A stretch of DNA of 64,000 bases, taken from positions 30,829 through 94,828 of the forward strand of contig JADBWK010000016.1 in the NCBI GenBank assembly GCA_020404895.1. The letters are read 5' to 3'. A program made the translations under genes and the position numbers. Below the pieces are notes generated by a model. The model searched no databases, was not told the DNA's origin, and worked only from the letters and a program-made list of their open reading frames with translations. Shown here in pieces: positions 43,880 to 52,122 of the stretch. The stretch's first letter is position 1, and every line of letters starts with the position of its first letter. The stretch is from Pseudanabaena sp. M085S1SP2A07QC (GTDB lineage: Bacteria; Cyanobacteriota; Cyanobacteriia; Pseudanabaenales; Pseudanabaenaceae).

Positions 43880-44791
43880 TTATCTAACTAACTTCTGTAG
43901 CCAGTGAATTACCAGAGCATTCACAATCTCAGGGCGATCGTCGTGGGGGCAATGCCCTGTATTGGGAATGGGAATTAATTGAATATCCTTATTCTTACCT
44001 GCTTCTTCATAAACCTTCGCTCCATTAATTGGAGTCCAAGGATCAGCATCACCCCAAAGAACTAATAGAGGCTTCTCTAACTTAGCCAATAAGTCGGCTG
44101 TGCGGGGGCCAGCAGGAGCCGTCAAAATTGAAGCAAAAACTTTTTGAGCGCCTTCATCACAGGATGGTTGATAGAGCATGTCCACCAAATCATCATCGAT
44201 CGCTTGATGATTGCGATAAACCTGACGCAGAGAATTCCGAATATTGCGTTTTTTGCGAACTTGGTTGAAGACAAACTTACCAGTCACCTCAGAGCTTACC
44301 AATTTCGCAAAAGCACCCATCACCAATTGCAATGGTAAATTCAACTCTTCAGGACGATGATTTAAGCCACCTGCGGCATTGAGCAGGACTGCACCGATCG
44401 CAATTTCAGGACTGTTAGTTACCACCATCAACGCTAGCAAAGCACCGATGGAATTGCCGATAAATATCGCTGGATGCTGCACAAATTCCTGATGAAAATC
44501 CTTGAGCAGTTCTTCCCAAAGCTCTAATGAATAACCTAAAGCGGGTTTCGCCGAACCGCCAAAGCCGAGCAAGTCGATCGCAAATACTTGGTAGCCCGCT
44601 TCAGCCCATACGGGTATATTCTTTTTCCAATGACCAATAGATGCGCCAAAGCCGTGAATTAGAACAAGAGGCTTACCTTTACCCGTGACTGAATATTTAA
44701 TTTGGTGTCCCCGCCATGTCCAAGTTTGTGAGGTAGGAATTATTTGAGATAAAGGGCGATCGCGAGTTTCGGGATTTTCTGTAGTTAGCAC
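43880..44791 (-). CDS. Alpha/beta hydrolase
   Basis: A 303-residue protein. The oxyanion HG is in LVLIHGFGASIGHWK, the nucleophile Ser in FIGNSIGALLALM (GNSIG), the Asp in VLWGDADPWTP, and the His in NTGHCPHDD. These form a complete catalytic triad. The GNSIG elbow and DLLGFGGSAKP are typical of the cyanobacterial/plant esterase-like hydrolases of uncertain substrate. It is preceded by a hairpin at 44822. No signal peptide. Confidence 0.85.
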   Translation of the reverse strand: MLTTENPETRDRPLSQIIPTSQTWTWRGHQIKYSVTGKGKPLVLIHGFGASIGHWKKNIPVWAEAGYQVFAIDLLGFGGSAKPALGYSLELWEELLKDFHQEFVQHPAIFIGNSIGALLALMVVTNSPEIAIGAVLLNAAGGLNHRPEELNLPLQLVMGAFAKLVSSEVTGKFVFNQVRKKRNIRNSLRQVYRNHQAIDDDLVDMLYQPSCDEGAQKVFASILTAPAGPRTADLLAKLEKPLLVLWGDADPWTPINGAKVYEEAGKNKDIQLIPIPNTGHCPHDDRPEIVNALVIHWLQKLVR

Positions 44792-44821
44792 GGCGGTGAC
44801 TCTTTTTTGGAAATATCGTAG

Positions 44822-44870
44822 AACCTAGAGCTTGCACAGCCCGCTCAGCGGGCTGTGCAAGCTCTAGGTT
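44822..44870. repeat. Hairpin with 23-bp perfect arms
   Basis: AACCTAGAGCTTGCACAGCC starts the left arm; the loop is TCA, and the right arm ends in GCTCTAGGTT. It lies between the hydrolase and rsmD genes on the minus strand and could terminate or process their transcript. Confidence 0.7.
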
Positions 44871-44924
44871 ATAAGTTTATTTTATGATGATTTATTCAGA
44901 GCGTCATCATACCTAGAGTTGACC

Positions 44925-45461
44925 CTATTCTTTTTCGTAAAAGACTAGGGCAGTTTGTCCATATTGGCGGCGATCGCAACAGATAAGATCTCCCATCACA
45001 TCAGGAAGTAAACGTAAGCGATCGCATTCAGCAATTACTAGCCCTCCATCAGCAAGCAATGGCGATAATGCTGTAAGCACTGGAAGATATAACTCGCTTT
45101 GGTAAGGCGGATCTAAATAAACTAAATTAAAATATTTAGGTTGTAATTTCCGCAATGTCTTGACCGCATCGCCTTTAATAATTTCAAATTTTTGATCTGG
45201 CTTCGCAAATTTCTGCCAGTTTTCCCGCACAAGCTGACAGGCGATCGCTGACGACTCAATGCCTACAATATTAGCTGCGCCTCTGACTAACGCCTCTGCT
45301 CCCATAGCCCCTGACCCAGCACAGATATCTAGCCAATTTGCGCCTTTGATGCGAGTTTGCAAAATATTAAAAACTGCCGACCTAACCTTACTGGCAGTTG
45401 GGCGAATTGATAGGTCAGTTGAAGTTTTGAGCGCACCTGCGCCGTTGATCCGAATAGACAT
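44925..45461 (-). CDS. rsmD: 16S rRNA (guanine966-N2)-methyltransferase
   Basis: A 178-residue protein. The N-terminal RINGAGALKTSTDLSIRPTA, then KVRSAVFNIL, matches RsmD's conserved start. NWLDICAGSGAMGAEALVRG is the SAM motif I, and NLVYLDPPYQSELY is the DPPY catalytic motif for N2-guanine methylation. It modifies the small subunit rRNA during assembly. It lies 133 bp from the hydrolase with the same orientation. Confidence 0.92.
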   Translation of the reverse strand: MSIRINGAGALKTSTDLSIRPTASKVRSAVFNILQTRIKGANWLDICAGSGAMGAEALVRGAANIVGIESSAIACQLVRENWQKFAKPDQKFEIIKGDAVKTLRKLQPKYFNLVYLDPPYQSELYLPVLTALSPLLADGGLVIAECDRLRLLPDVMGDLICCDRRQYGQTALVFYEKE

Positions 45462-45505
45462 ATTGAAATCCAGTAAGTGAAAGCGATGGTAAGCTTTTCC
45501 TTAAC

Positions 45506-45653
45506 TTAAAAACCTATTTAAGCATTGCTTTAGCTCCCCCCAGCCCCCCTTAAAAAGGGAGAAGAATTTAATTCTTCCCCCTTTTTAAGGGGGATTGAGG
45601 GTGATCTCTTAGGGCTTTTAGCGCCAGAAAGTAATTCTTAAATGGTTTCTAAA
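45506..45653. repeat. 148-bp MITE with poly-C/G hairpin, copy 1 (inverted)
   Basis: Outer arms are AACCTATTTAAGCATTGC and GTAATTCTTAAATGGTTTC. The core is AGCCCCCCTTAAAAAGGGAG to CTTCCCCCTTTTTAAGGGGG. Its reverse complement aligns along its whole length with 55577-55723. The right end supplies the TAG stop of the next minus-strand gene. Confidence 0.75.
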
Positions 45654-46224
45654 TTAAATGATTAGAAAAAGATAAACCTTCAATCTGATCAATGGGAACC
45701 ATCCAAATCTTATTTTGGTATGGTCGCCATACCGCACTCATGACATAGTGATTACGGATGGAAATGATGTGAACGTGAGGAATGCCAAAAAATTTTGAGC
45801 AGGAGCGTAAAAAATCTAAAGTTCTGATTAAGCGGCTATGCAAAAATGTTGCCATCTCATCACTACAGTTTTGACGGATCATCGGGACAACTTGAGGCTC
45901 CGTATCCCCTCTTAACTCATAAATAATGTGAGTTTTTCCTTTGAAATCAATTTTGCGCGATCGCACCTCCCAACTGCACAACACACCAAAGCCAATCACA
46001 GCCATACCCAAATCGATATGGAAATCACGCATTTGGAATTTCGTGTTACTACTCATATCTGTATGGGTGTTGTACCCAGTCCAAGCATGAAATCTCTCTA
46101 AATTATCGTCATTAATATCAACTGCCGAACGATAGGGAGAAGCTACAGCACGGTTAATTTGCGTGTTTTCTGAAGGTTGCTCTGATGTCATACTTGTCCC
46201 ATTAGTGACAGCATTTATTTGCAA
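45649..46224 (-). CDS. Conserved-looking protein of unknown function
   Basis: A 191-residue protein I do not recognise. It contains a mix of beta-forming segments (FHIDLGMAVIGFGVLCSWEV, HIIYELRGDTEPQ) and a helix (DEMATFLHSRLIRTLDFLRS). There is no membrane helix or metal motif. The N-terminal ~35 residues are polar; ATG at 46191 (MTSEQ) is an alternative start. Its last codons and stop fall in the inverted repeat of the MITE at 45506-45653, so the native C-terminus may have been altered. Confidence 0.5.
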   Translation of the reverse strand: MQINAVTNGTSMTSEQPSENTQINRAVASPYRSAVDINDDNLERFHAWTGYNTHTDMSSNTKFQMRDFHIDLGMAVIGFGVLCSWEVRSRKIDFKGKTHIIYELRGDTEPQVVPMIRQNCSDEMATFLHSRLIRTLDFLRSCSKFFGIPHVHIISIRNHYVMSAVWRPYQNKIWMVPIDQIEGLSFSNHLI

Positions 46225-46361
46225 AAACTAGACAGATGCAATAAACAACAATCTTACTAAAAATGCTTAAAAGCTGAAGCTATATATCTATAAGCAGCTT
46301 AACATTCTTTTATGGAAGTTCTTGGTTAAATTACTCATAGCTTATAACTGTACAGACATCT

Positions 46362-47465
46362 ATGCCTTCTAAAAGTTCGCTTAACTACCAACAATTGCAA
46401 CCAATTTATTTACAGCGTGAGTTGCTGCAATATCAGCGTACTTTATTAGCGAATGTCGGAATCTTATTTGGTCTAACTGCATTTGGCACATTGGGTTATC
46501 GCTTCATCGAAGGATGGAGTTGGTTTGATGCTCTCTATATGACGATTATTACCCTTGCCACGATTGGCTATGGTGAAACTAATCCCCTTGATTTTAAGGG
46601 GCGCATTTTTACGCTTACTTTAATCGTGATGGGAGTTTTAAGCATTAGTTATATTGCTGCTCAGTTTACAGCGGCGATCGCTAATGGTCATATCTACAAT
46701 ATTTTTCAAGCGAGGCGACAACGAAAGGTCATGGATGCATTAGACAAACACTATATAGTTTGTGGCTTTGGTCGAACGGGGCGACAGGTTACAGCAGAAT
46801 TCGCGGCTGAGGGGAGTATTACATTTGTGGTAATTGATAGCGATCCCATCGCGATTGAGCAAGCTGAGCTAGAGGGACATCCAGCTTTGCAAGGAGATGC
46901 GGCTCTTGATAACACCTTACTTCTAGCGGGGATTGAACGGGCTATTTGCATTGTGGCGGCGTTGCCATCAGATGCTGAAAATCTCTATACGGTATTATCG
47001 GCAAAAACCTTAAATCCTGAGATTAGGGCGATCGCTAGAGCAAGTACAGAAGAGTCGATGCAAAAGTTACGACGGGGTGGAGCAGATGAAGTGATTTCGC
47101 CATATATTACTGGCGGAAAACGTATGGCTGCTGTGGCGTTGCGTCCGCAGGTGATGGATTTTGTGGATGGCATTATTGCTGGAGCTAATCGATCATTCTA
47201 TATTGAGGAATATCGCATTGATGATTCTAGCTATGTTGGAGTCACTTTAAAAAAGGCAAGTTTGCGATCGCAGACTGGGGCTTTAGTATTAGCAATTCGT
47301 CGTGCTGATGGCGATGTCATTGCTGGACCCGATGGCAATACTGAGATTTTGCAAGGTGATGTTTTAATTTCAATGGGAACGCCTGAGCAGTTAAGGGCTC
47401 TGAATCAAATCCTAAGTCCGCTTTCCAAAAAAACAAATGTGTTACGGTTACCACGCATGAAATAG
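46362..47465 (+). CDS. K+ channel with RCK/TrkA-N domain
   Basis: A 367-residue protein. Two transmembrane helices flank a pore loop with the filter TLATIGYGE (residues 64-72; GYGE instead of the common GYGD). The Rossmann RCK domain follows (HYIVCGFGRTGRQVTAEFAA, then VVIDSD). The C-terminal RCK-C lobe (VTLKKASLRSQTGALVLAIR) is also present. This is the layout of bacterial two-TM, ligand-gated potassium channels. It sits alone, with a hairpin after the stop codon. Confidence 0.92.
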   Translation: MPSKSSLNYQQLQPIYLQRELLQYQRTLLANVGILFGLTAFGTLGYRFIEGWSWFDALYMTIITLATIGYGETNPLDFKGRIFTLTLIVMGVLSISYIAAQFTAAIANGHIYNIFQARRQRKVMDALDKHYIVCGFGRTGRQVTAEFAAEGSITFVVIDSDPIAIEQAELEGHPALQGDAALDNTLLLAGIERAICIVAALPSDAENLYTVLSAKTLNPEIRAIARASTEESMQKLRRGGADEVISPYITGGKRMAAVALRPQVMDFVDGIIAGANRSFYIEEYRIDDSSYVGVTLKKASLRSQTGALVLAIRRADGDVIAGPDGNTEILQGDVLISMGTPEQLRALNQILSPLSKKTNVLRLPRMK

Positions 47466-47469
47466 GTAT

Positions 47470-47508
47470 AAGTTAGGTTCGTGCCCATGCGGGGCACAAA
47501 CCTAACTT
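47470..47508. terminator. Hairpin after K+ channel gene
   Basis: AAGTTAGGTT and AACCTAACTT, with GTGCCC/GGGCAC inside, form a stem five bases past the stop codon. A short T run follows. Confidence 0.6.
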
Positions 47509-47517
47509 TTGGTAATC

Positions 47518-48300
47518 ATGAAGTTTATTTCTCCATCTCAAACTATCCAAATAGCGATCGCCTTAGCCATTGATTCAGAATTTAAGCTTTTGCTAGATCC
47601 TAGAGAAATTGCGCTGGAGATTTGCTATCCAAGATATGAGGCTCATTACACATCAGCGATCGCGTTGTCGCTCGCCAATCGCTTACAGCGAAATCCTGTC
47701 CAGATTGCTGATGCGATCGCGCAAACTTGTTCACAAAATCCAGAAATATCCGCTCAATTGCAAATCAGAGCATTTGGAAAAGGTTGGTTAAATATTGTTT
47801 TTAGTGAGAAATATATCGCTGAAATTTTATTGTTTCTGGAGCATTTGCGAATAGAAGGAATTACGAACTGTAATGGATTTTGGCAAAAATGCGAAATTAT
47901 TCTAATTTCTATAGGTAATTCAACTGAGCAATATGTCTATGCCCGATGCTGTGCGCTTATGCGATTGGCAATTCATGAATATGTAGGGGCAATTCATGAA
48001 TTGCCCCTACATATTCATGAATTGCCTATACATTTAGAACCTGTGGAAATTAGTTTGCTAATGCGAAATTTGGCGATCGCAGATTATTTAGAAAACGGGA
48101 ATATCTTGCCTTTAAATAGACAGAAGAGACAGAAATTATCGCGGTCACTAGCTGAAGCTTTTTTGAATTTTTATGATCGCTGTCGAATTTTTGGAGTTGA
48201 TCGCGATGCTGTGCAAAGACGATTATTACTAATTAGCATCACGCAAAAAATGCTACTTGCGATCGCACCACCCGAAATTAATTACGCAATGTACTTGTAA
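47518..48300 (+). CDS. ArgRS-like protein: Add-1-type N-domain plus DALR domain, no catalytic core
   Basis: About 260 residues from ATG 47518. The N-terminal YTSAIALSLANRLQRNPVQI and later GKGWLNIVFS resemble the arginyl-tRNA synthetase additional domain 1. The C-terminal RNLAIADYLENGN and LSRSLAEAFLNFYDRCRIFG resemble the DALR anticodon-binding domain. Between them is only ~50 residues, with no HIGH or KMSKS. The middle contains the 60-bp palindrome coding for GAIHELPL. It may be a tRNA-binding cofactor, or ArgRS-derived decay kept open; no homologue search was possible. Confidence 0.65.
   Translation: MKFISPSQTIQIAIALAIDSEFKLLLDPREIALEICYPRYEAHYTSAIALSLANRLQRNPVQIADAIAQTCSQNPEISAQLQIRAFGKGWLNIVFSEKYIAEILLFLEHLRIEGITNCNGFWQKCEIILISIGNSTEQYVYARCCALMRLAIHEYVGAIHELPLHIHELPIHLEPVEISLLMRNLAIADYLENGNILPLNRQKRQKLSRSLAEAFLNFYDRCRIFGVDRDAVQRRLLLISITQKMLLAIAPPEINYAMYL
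47967..48026. repeat. 60-bp perfect palindrome inside a coding sequence
   Basis: GGCAATTCATGAATATGTAG starts the left half, and its exact reverse complement ends in CATATTCATGAATTGCC. The centre GGGGCAATTCATGAATTGCC is the same as in the nrtA-nrtB spacer palindrome. The reading frame stays open through it. Confidence 0.9.
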
Positions 48301-48343
48301 AACCCGTAAGGTTGCGCCCCTGCGGGGCACAACCTTACGGGTT
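48301..48343. terminator. Bidirectional terminator between ArgRS-like gene and queA
   Basis: AAACCCGTAAGGTTG and CAACCTTACGGGTTT with GCCCC/GGGGC inside, loop TGC, lie between convergent stop codons. Confidence 0.75.
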
Positions 48344-48345
48344 TC

Positions 48346-49428
48346 TTAGCGCAGCATCAACATGGCATCTCCAAAGGAATAAAACCGATATTCTTTAGCG
48401 ATCGCTTCTTGATATACCGACATTAAAAATTCGCGCCCATTTTCACCCAAAAACGATGACATCATCATTAGCAAAGTTGACTTGGGTAAATGAAAATTAG
48501 TCACCATTCCATCTAAAACTCGCCACTCATATCCAGGATAAATCATCAAATTCGTTTTACCCCTAAAAGCCTGAAAATTTGAATTTTCCAGCGATCGCGC
48601 CACCGTACTACCAACTCCGATCACACGTCCGCCGTTTGCTTTGGTTTCTTTGATTTTAGTGATCGTCTCCTCAGACACTTCACACCACTCGTTATGCATC
48701 ACATGCTGGGTGATGTCCTCCGTCTCTACAGGGCGAAATGTACCGATTCCCACATGTAAAGTCACAAAGGCTTTACCAACGCCCATATCAGTGAGCTTTG
48801 CAAATAGCTCCTCGGTAAAATGTAAACCTGCTGTAGGTGCTGCGATCGCTCCTGCAATCTCTGCGTAAATAGTCTGATAGCGCTCAGGATCAGTATGGGA
48901 ATCAGTGACGTAGGGCGGCAAGGGCACTGTGCCTAGTTGATCGATAATTTTGTCAAGGTCAGCACCAGCAGGAATATGAAACTGCAATTCTCTCGCTCTG
49001 GTGACTGTCTCAATCCCTTCGACCGTCGCTTTGACATTATCCGAAAAGATGATGGTGCTACCAATCGGCAAACGTTTACCAGGCTTAACCAATGCTAACC
49101 AGCGATCGTTTCCAACTGGCTCCATCAGCAAAATCTCGACAGGCACACCCGATTGCTTATGCCCATACATCCTTGCAGGAATGACTTTGGTGTTATTAAA
49201 AACAAGCAAATCTCCCGACTGCAAAAAATTGGGCAAATCGTAAAAGTGCTGATGCCGTAAATTGCGATCGCTTTCAATTACCAACAGTCGCGATGTATCT
49301 CTAGGTGTAACTGGATCTTGAGCTATGCGATCGCTTGGCAATTCATAGTCATAGGCGCTTAAAGCATAATCAGGCTCAAGTTCAGTCGCAGGCGATGAAG
49401 TCATAGATAAAGTTACACTTTGGGACAT
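48346..49428 (-). CDS. queA: S-adenosylmethionine:tRNA ribosyltransferase-isomerase
   Basis: A 360-residue protein with the usual QueA landmarks. YDYELPSDRIAQDP is at the start, then RDTSRLLVIE, LVFNNTKVIPARM, GAIAAPTAGLHFTEELF, THLHVG-like VTLHVGIGTFRPVE, VARSLEN and PGYEWRVLDGMVTNFHLPKS. The enzyme transfers ribose from SAM onto 7-aminomethyl-7-deazaguanine in tRNA to give epoxyqueuosine. It lies alone on the minus strand, convergent with the ArgRS-like gene. The ~15-residue Ser/Thr N-terminal tail may be extra. Confidence 0.95.
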   Translation of the reverse strand: MSQSVTLSMTSSPATELEPDYALSAYDYELPSDRIAQDPVTPRDTSRLLVIESDRNLRHQHFYDLPNFLQSGDLLVFNNTKVIPARMYGHKQSGVPVEILLMEPVGNDRWLALVKPGKRLPIGSTIIFSDNVKATVEGIETVTRARELQFHIPAGADLDKIIDQLGTVPLPPYVTDSHTDPERYQTIYAEIAGAIAAPTAGLHFTEELFAKLTDMGVGKAFVTLHVGIGTFRPVETEDITQHVMHNEWCEVSEETITKIKETKANGGRVIGVGSTVARSLENSNFQAFRGKTNLMIYPGYEWRVLDGMVTNFHLPKSTLLMMMSSFLGENGREFLMSVYQEAIAKEYRFYSFGDAMLMLR

Positions 49429-49466
49429 TGGCGCTACTTAAGTAGCTAAGCACAGTTAAATATAAA

Positions 49467-49524
49467 AACCCAAGAACTGTATCGCCCGCGCAGTGGGCGG
49501 TACAGTTCTTTGATTTTTGGTTTT
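49467..49524. repeat. Imperfect hairpin (AACCC...GGTTT class)
   Basis: AACCCAAGAACTGTATCGCC pairs with GGCGGTACAGTTCTTTG with few mismatches. It is nearly the same word set as the hairpin at 50449 (ACTGTACCGC). Confidence 0.6.
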
Positions 49525-49525
49525 T

Positions 49526-49630
49526 ATACCAAAGCACAAAATTGCTACGCCATTTTGTGCTTGTAAAACCCTTGCTGGATTTGGGTTTCAACTCACAGAA
49601 GTGTCGTCCAACTTTTGTGAATTGGTATTA
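49526..49630. repeat. Three-hairpin repeat, copy B
   Basis: It starts ATACCAAAGCAC and ends TTGTGAATTGGTATTA, 105 bp, and has the same three stems as copy A. Stem loops differ by a few bases that keep pairing in part. Confidence 0.8.
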
Positions 49631-49821
49631 ATTATGCTGAGGTACTTAATTATTTACAGCACTTCTCTAAGTGTTTGATAAAAAGTGACGAAGTTACAAA
49701 AAAATATAAGAAATTTTATATACCAATCGCGGAAACAGTGGTATACAGATGGCAGCAGCAAAGAATGTTTTACATATGTTGCGATCGCGCTTTCAGCCTT
49801 TCAATATTAAACGAGGAGTTT

Positions 49822-50022
49822 ATGCAATATTTAATGACAGATCTTCACCAACGCTTTATTGGTGCATTGAACTACAACAAGCCTCTCTCAGTGGGCGATG
49901 TATTTCGTGCAGATAATACCAAGACTTATACAGTTGTTAGCATTAACGACACTCGCAACAAGAGTAAGGATGTCAAGTCAGTAACAGTCATTCCTGTTCG
50001 CGAAGCTGTGGCGGCTCATTAA
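49822..50022 (+). CDS. Small protein of unknown function
   Basis: A 66-residue protein from ATG 49822, chosen because GAGGAG (49813-49818) precedes it. An in-frame start 49 codons upstream would add an implausible cysteine-rich tail. The sequence MQYLMTDLHQRFIGALNYNK, then GDVFRADNTKTYTVVSIND and TVIPVREAVAAH, suggests a small beta-barrel fold. It has no membrane helix. I do not recognise the family. It is flanked by repeats on both sides. Confidence 0.55.
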   Translation: MQYLMTDLHQRFIGALNYNKPLSVGDVFRADNTKTYTVVSINDTRNKSKDVKSVTVIPVREAVAAH

Positions 50023-50268
50023 CTTACTAAATTAGTAGGTAAGTTAATTTGACTATTAACTTAATTGTCTGGTAAGTTTTCGCTTGATGGTCTAAGGACA
50101 TTGCTCACACTAGCTACAAGTATTAGCTAAAAATACTATTTCAAAACATTGAAAGTAAGAAATAAGTCTAGGGAATTATCAGAATCAATCTAAGAGAATC
50201 ATCGAAGCTATTGACAATACATTGATATAAACGAGTATTTCTTTGTTCTCTTCAGACATCACATCATT

Positions 50269-50315
50269 AATGACAAAAGAAAAGCAGCGCTTGGCGCTGC
50301 TTTTCTTTTGTCATT
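50269..50315. terminator. Perfect 22-bp stem terminator-like hairpin
   Basis: AATGACAAAAGAAAAGCAGC and GCTGCTTTTCTTTTGTCATT pair around GC-TTG-GC. It lies 250 bp after the small gene and would terminate in either direction. Confidence 0.7.
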
Positions 50316-50420
50316 ATACCAAAACAAAAAATGGCGTAGCCATTTTTTGTTTTTAAAACCCCTACAGGGTTTGGTTTTTAATTCACAGAAGAGTTGTCAC
50401 ACTTTTGTGAATTGGTATTA
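50316..50420. repeat. Three-hairpin repeat, copy C
   Basis: It starts ATACCAAAACAA and ends TTGTGAATTGGTATTA, 105 bp. The first stem has changed on both sides (ACAAAAAATGGC/GCCATTTTTTGT), a compensated difference to copies A and B. Confidence 0.8.
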
Positions 50421-50448
50421 ATGATGGGTAGAGCTTTACAGCGCCTAC

Positions 50449-50503
50449 AAAACCCCAAAAACTGTACCGCTCGCGCAGCGAGCGGTACAGTTTTTGGGGT
50501 TTT
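50449..50503. terminator. Hairpin with 26-bp perfect arms downstream of the LRR gene
   Basis: AAAACCCCAAAAACTGTACC begins the left arm, the loop is GCA, and the right arm mirrors it exactly. It abuts the stop of the minus-strand LRR gene. Confidence 0.75.
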
Positions 50504-51254
50504 ATATTAAAATCATGCCATTTTTTAAATTATTTAAAGAGGCGGCATCAATAGAGTTGCCTCTTAAATCTAGACGTACAAGACTCTTAAGATTTGAGAT
50601 TTCAGTGGGTAGAGTCGTTAGCTGATTGTAAGACAAATCTAGTTCTGTGATATTTCTGAGATTACCAATTTCAGGGGGAAGACTAGTTAGTTGATTGTTG
50701 CCAAGATAGAGATCTGTAAGTGCTGTGAGGTTGCCTATTTCTTCGGGCAAAGTAGTTAGATTATTTTTTCGTAAATCTAGCTCAGTTAAATTGGTGAGGC
50801 TGACAATTTCTGGCGGTAGTCTTTCCAGCTTATTTTCACTCAAATCAAGCCATGTTAAAAACTTAAGCAATCCAATCTCAGATGGCAACTCTCTTAAAGA
50901 GTTATTGTTAACAGCAAATCTTGCCAGATTTGATAATTTACCAAGATCTGATGGCAAACTAGAAATATGATTTTCAGCTAAATTTAGGACTGTAAGATTT
51001 TTAAGTTGCATGACTGCATCAGGAATTTTCGACAGTTGATTAGATTCGAGATGCAACCAATTTAGTTGTTGTAGATTGGCGATCGCCTCTGGCAGAGAAG
51101 TCAATTCATTCTCGCTGAGATATAGCCAAACTAGATGTTTCAACTTGCCAATCTCTTCAGGAACTGCCACCATCTGTAGTTCGCTAAGATAAAGAGACGT
51201 GGCTTCTGAAGCTCTGGCGCTCTCAATTTCTTTTAGAATTTCCTGTTTGTTCAT
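50502..51254 (-). CDS. Leucine-rich repeat protein
   Basis: A 250-residue protein almost entirely of about nine to ten 23-residue LRRs of the LPxEIxxLxxLxxLxLxxNxL type, for example SLPPEIGNLRNITELDLSYN. A short N-terminal helix (NKQEILKEIESARASEATS) caps it. No signal peptide, kinase or ROC-GTPase domain is attached, though this repeat type often precedes ROCO proteins in cyanobacteria. It is divergent from menH with only 23 bp between starts. A protein-interaction scaffold is the likely role. Confidence 0.92.
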   Translation of the reverse strand: MNKQEILKEIESARASEATSLYLSELQMVAVPEEIGKLKHLVWLYLSENELTSLPEAIANLQQLNWLHLESNQLSKIPDAVMQLKNLTVLNLAENHISSLPSDLGKLSNLARFAVNNNSLRELPSEIGLLKFLTWLDLSENKLERLPPEIVSLTNLTELDLRKNNLTTLPEEIGNLTALTDLYLGNNQLTSLPPEIGNLRNITELDLSYNQLTTLPTEISNLKSLVRLDLRGNSIDAASLNNLKNGMILI

Positions 51255-51277
51255 GGTCTCGATTGCATTATTTGGAT

Positions 51278-52102
51278 ATGGTACTCAAGGTGCAAATTGA
51301 TAATTATTGTTTTAGCTACTGCGCAGAGGGCGACCCCAACCATCCCACAATTTTGTTTTTGCATGGATTTATGGGAAATCGCTTTGAGTTCAAACAAGCG
51401 ATCGCGATTTTGTCTAAACAGTTTTACTGTGTGGCGATCGATTTGCTGGGGCATGGTCAGACCACTGCTATAAATCAAAGAGCTGATCAAGATGACTCCT
51501 ACACAATACAGTCCAGCGCAAACTTTGTCATCAAATTTTTGGATTTACTTCGTGTAGATAGTTGTTTTTTAGTTGGCTATTCGATGGGTGGTAGATTGGC
51601 TTTATATTTAACAATTCATTTCCCGCAATATTTTCATCGGGTTGTCCTCGAATCTGCATCCGCAGGATTGTCGTCTGTGGATGCTAGATGCGATCGCCTA
51701 GCCAAAGATATGCAAATGGCGACGAACCTAGAAACTGGAGATTTTCGATTATTTCTGGACAATTGGTATCAGCAACCTATTTTTGCGAACTTGCGATCGC
51801 ATCCACATTTTGCCCAGATGCTAGAGCAAAGGTTAAACAATTCTCCCTCGCAGCTAGCCAAATCCTTACGCAATCTCAGTACAGGGAAGCAACCATCATT
51901 ATGGGAAAAATTATCTAGAAACGAGATTCCACTGTTGTTAATTTCAGGTGAGTTAGATTCTAAATTTGTGCAAATAAATCGACAGATGCAGCAGCTATGT
52001 AGGAACTCTCAACTAGAAGTGATACCTAGCTGTGGTCACAATATACATTTCGAGAATCCAAATTTATTTATCGAGAAGATTAAAACTTTTTTTGTTTTAT
52101 AG
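51278..52102 (+). CDS. menH: SHCHC synthase-like alpha/beta hydrolase
   Basis: About 274 residues from ATG 51278; a TTG at 51263 would lie too close to the divergent LRR start. FLHGFMGNRFEFKQAIAIL, then DLLGHGQT, is the MenH-type N-terminal motif. FLVGYSMGGRLALYL contains the nucleophile serine, and PSCGHNIHFENP the catalytic histidine. MenH makes 2-succinyl-6-hydroxy-2,4-cyclohexadiene-1-carboxylate in phylloquinone biosynthesis. Other men genes are not in the window, so the name depends on motif style. Confidence 0.75.
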   Translation: MVLKVQIDNYCFSYCAEGDPNHPTILFLHGFMGNRFEFKQAIAILSKQFYCVAIDLLGHGQTTAINQRADQDDSYTIQSSANFVIKFLDLLRVDSCFLVGYSMGGRLALYLTIHFPQYFHRVVLESASAGLSSVDARCDRLAKDMQMATNLETGDFRLFLDNWYQQPIFANLRSHPHFAQMLEQRLNNSPSQLAKSLRNLSTGKQPSLWEKLSRNEIPLLLISGELDSKFVQINRQMQQLCRNSQLEVIPSCGHNIHFENPNLFIEKIKTFFVL

Positions 52103-52122
52103 CTTTTGCCTATATCAAAAAA

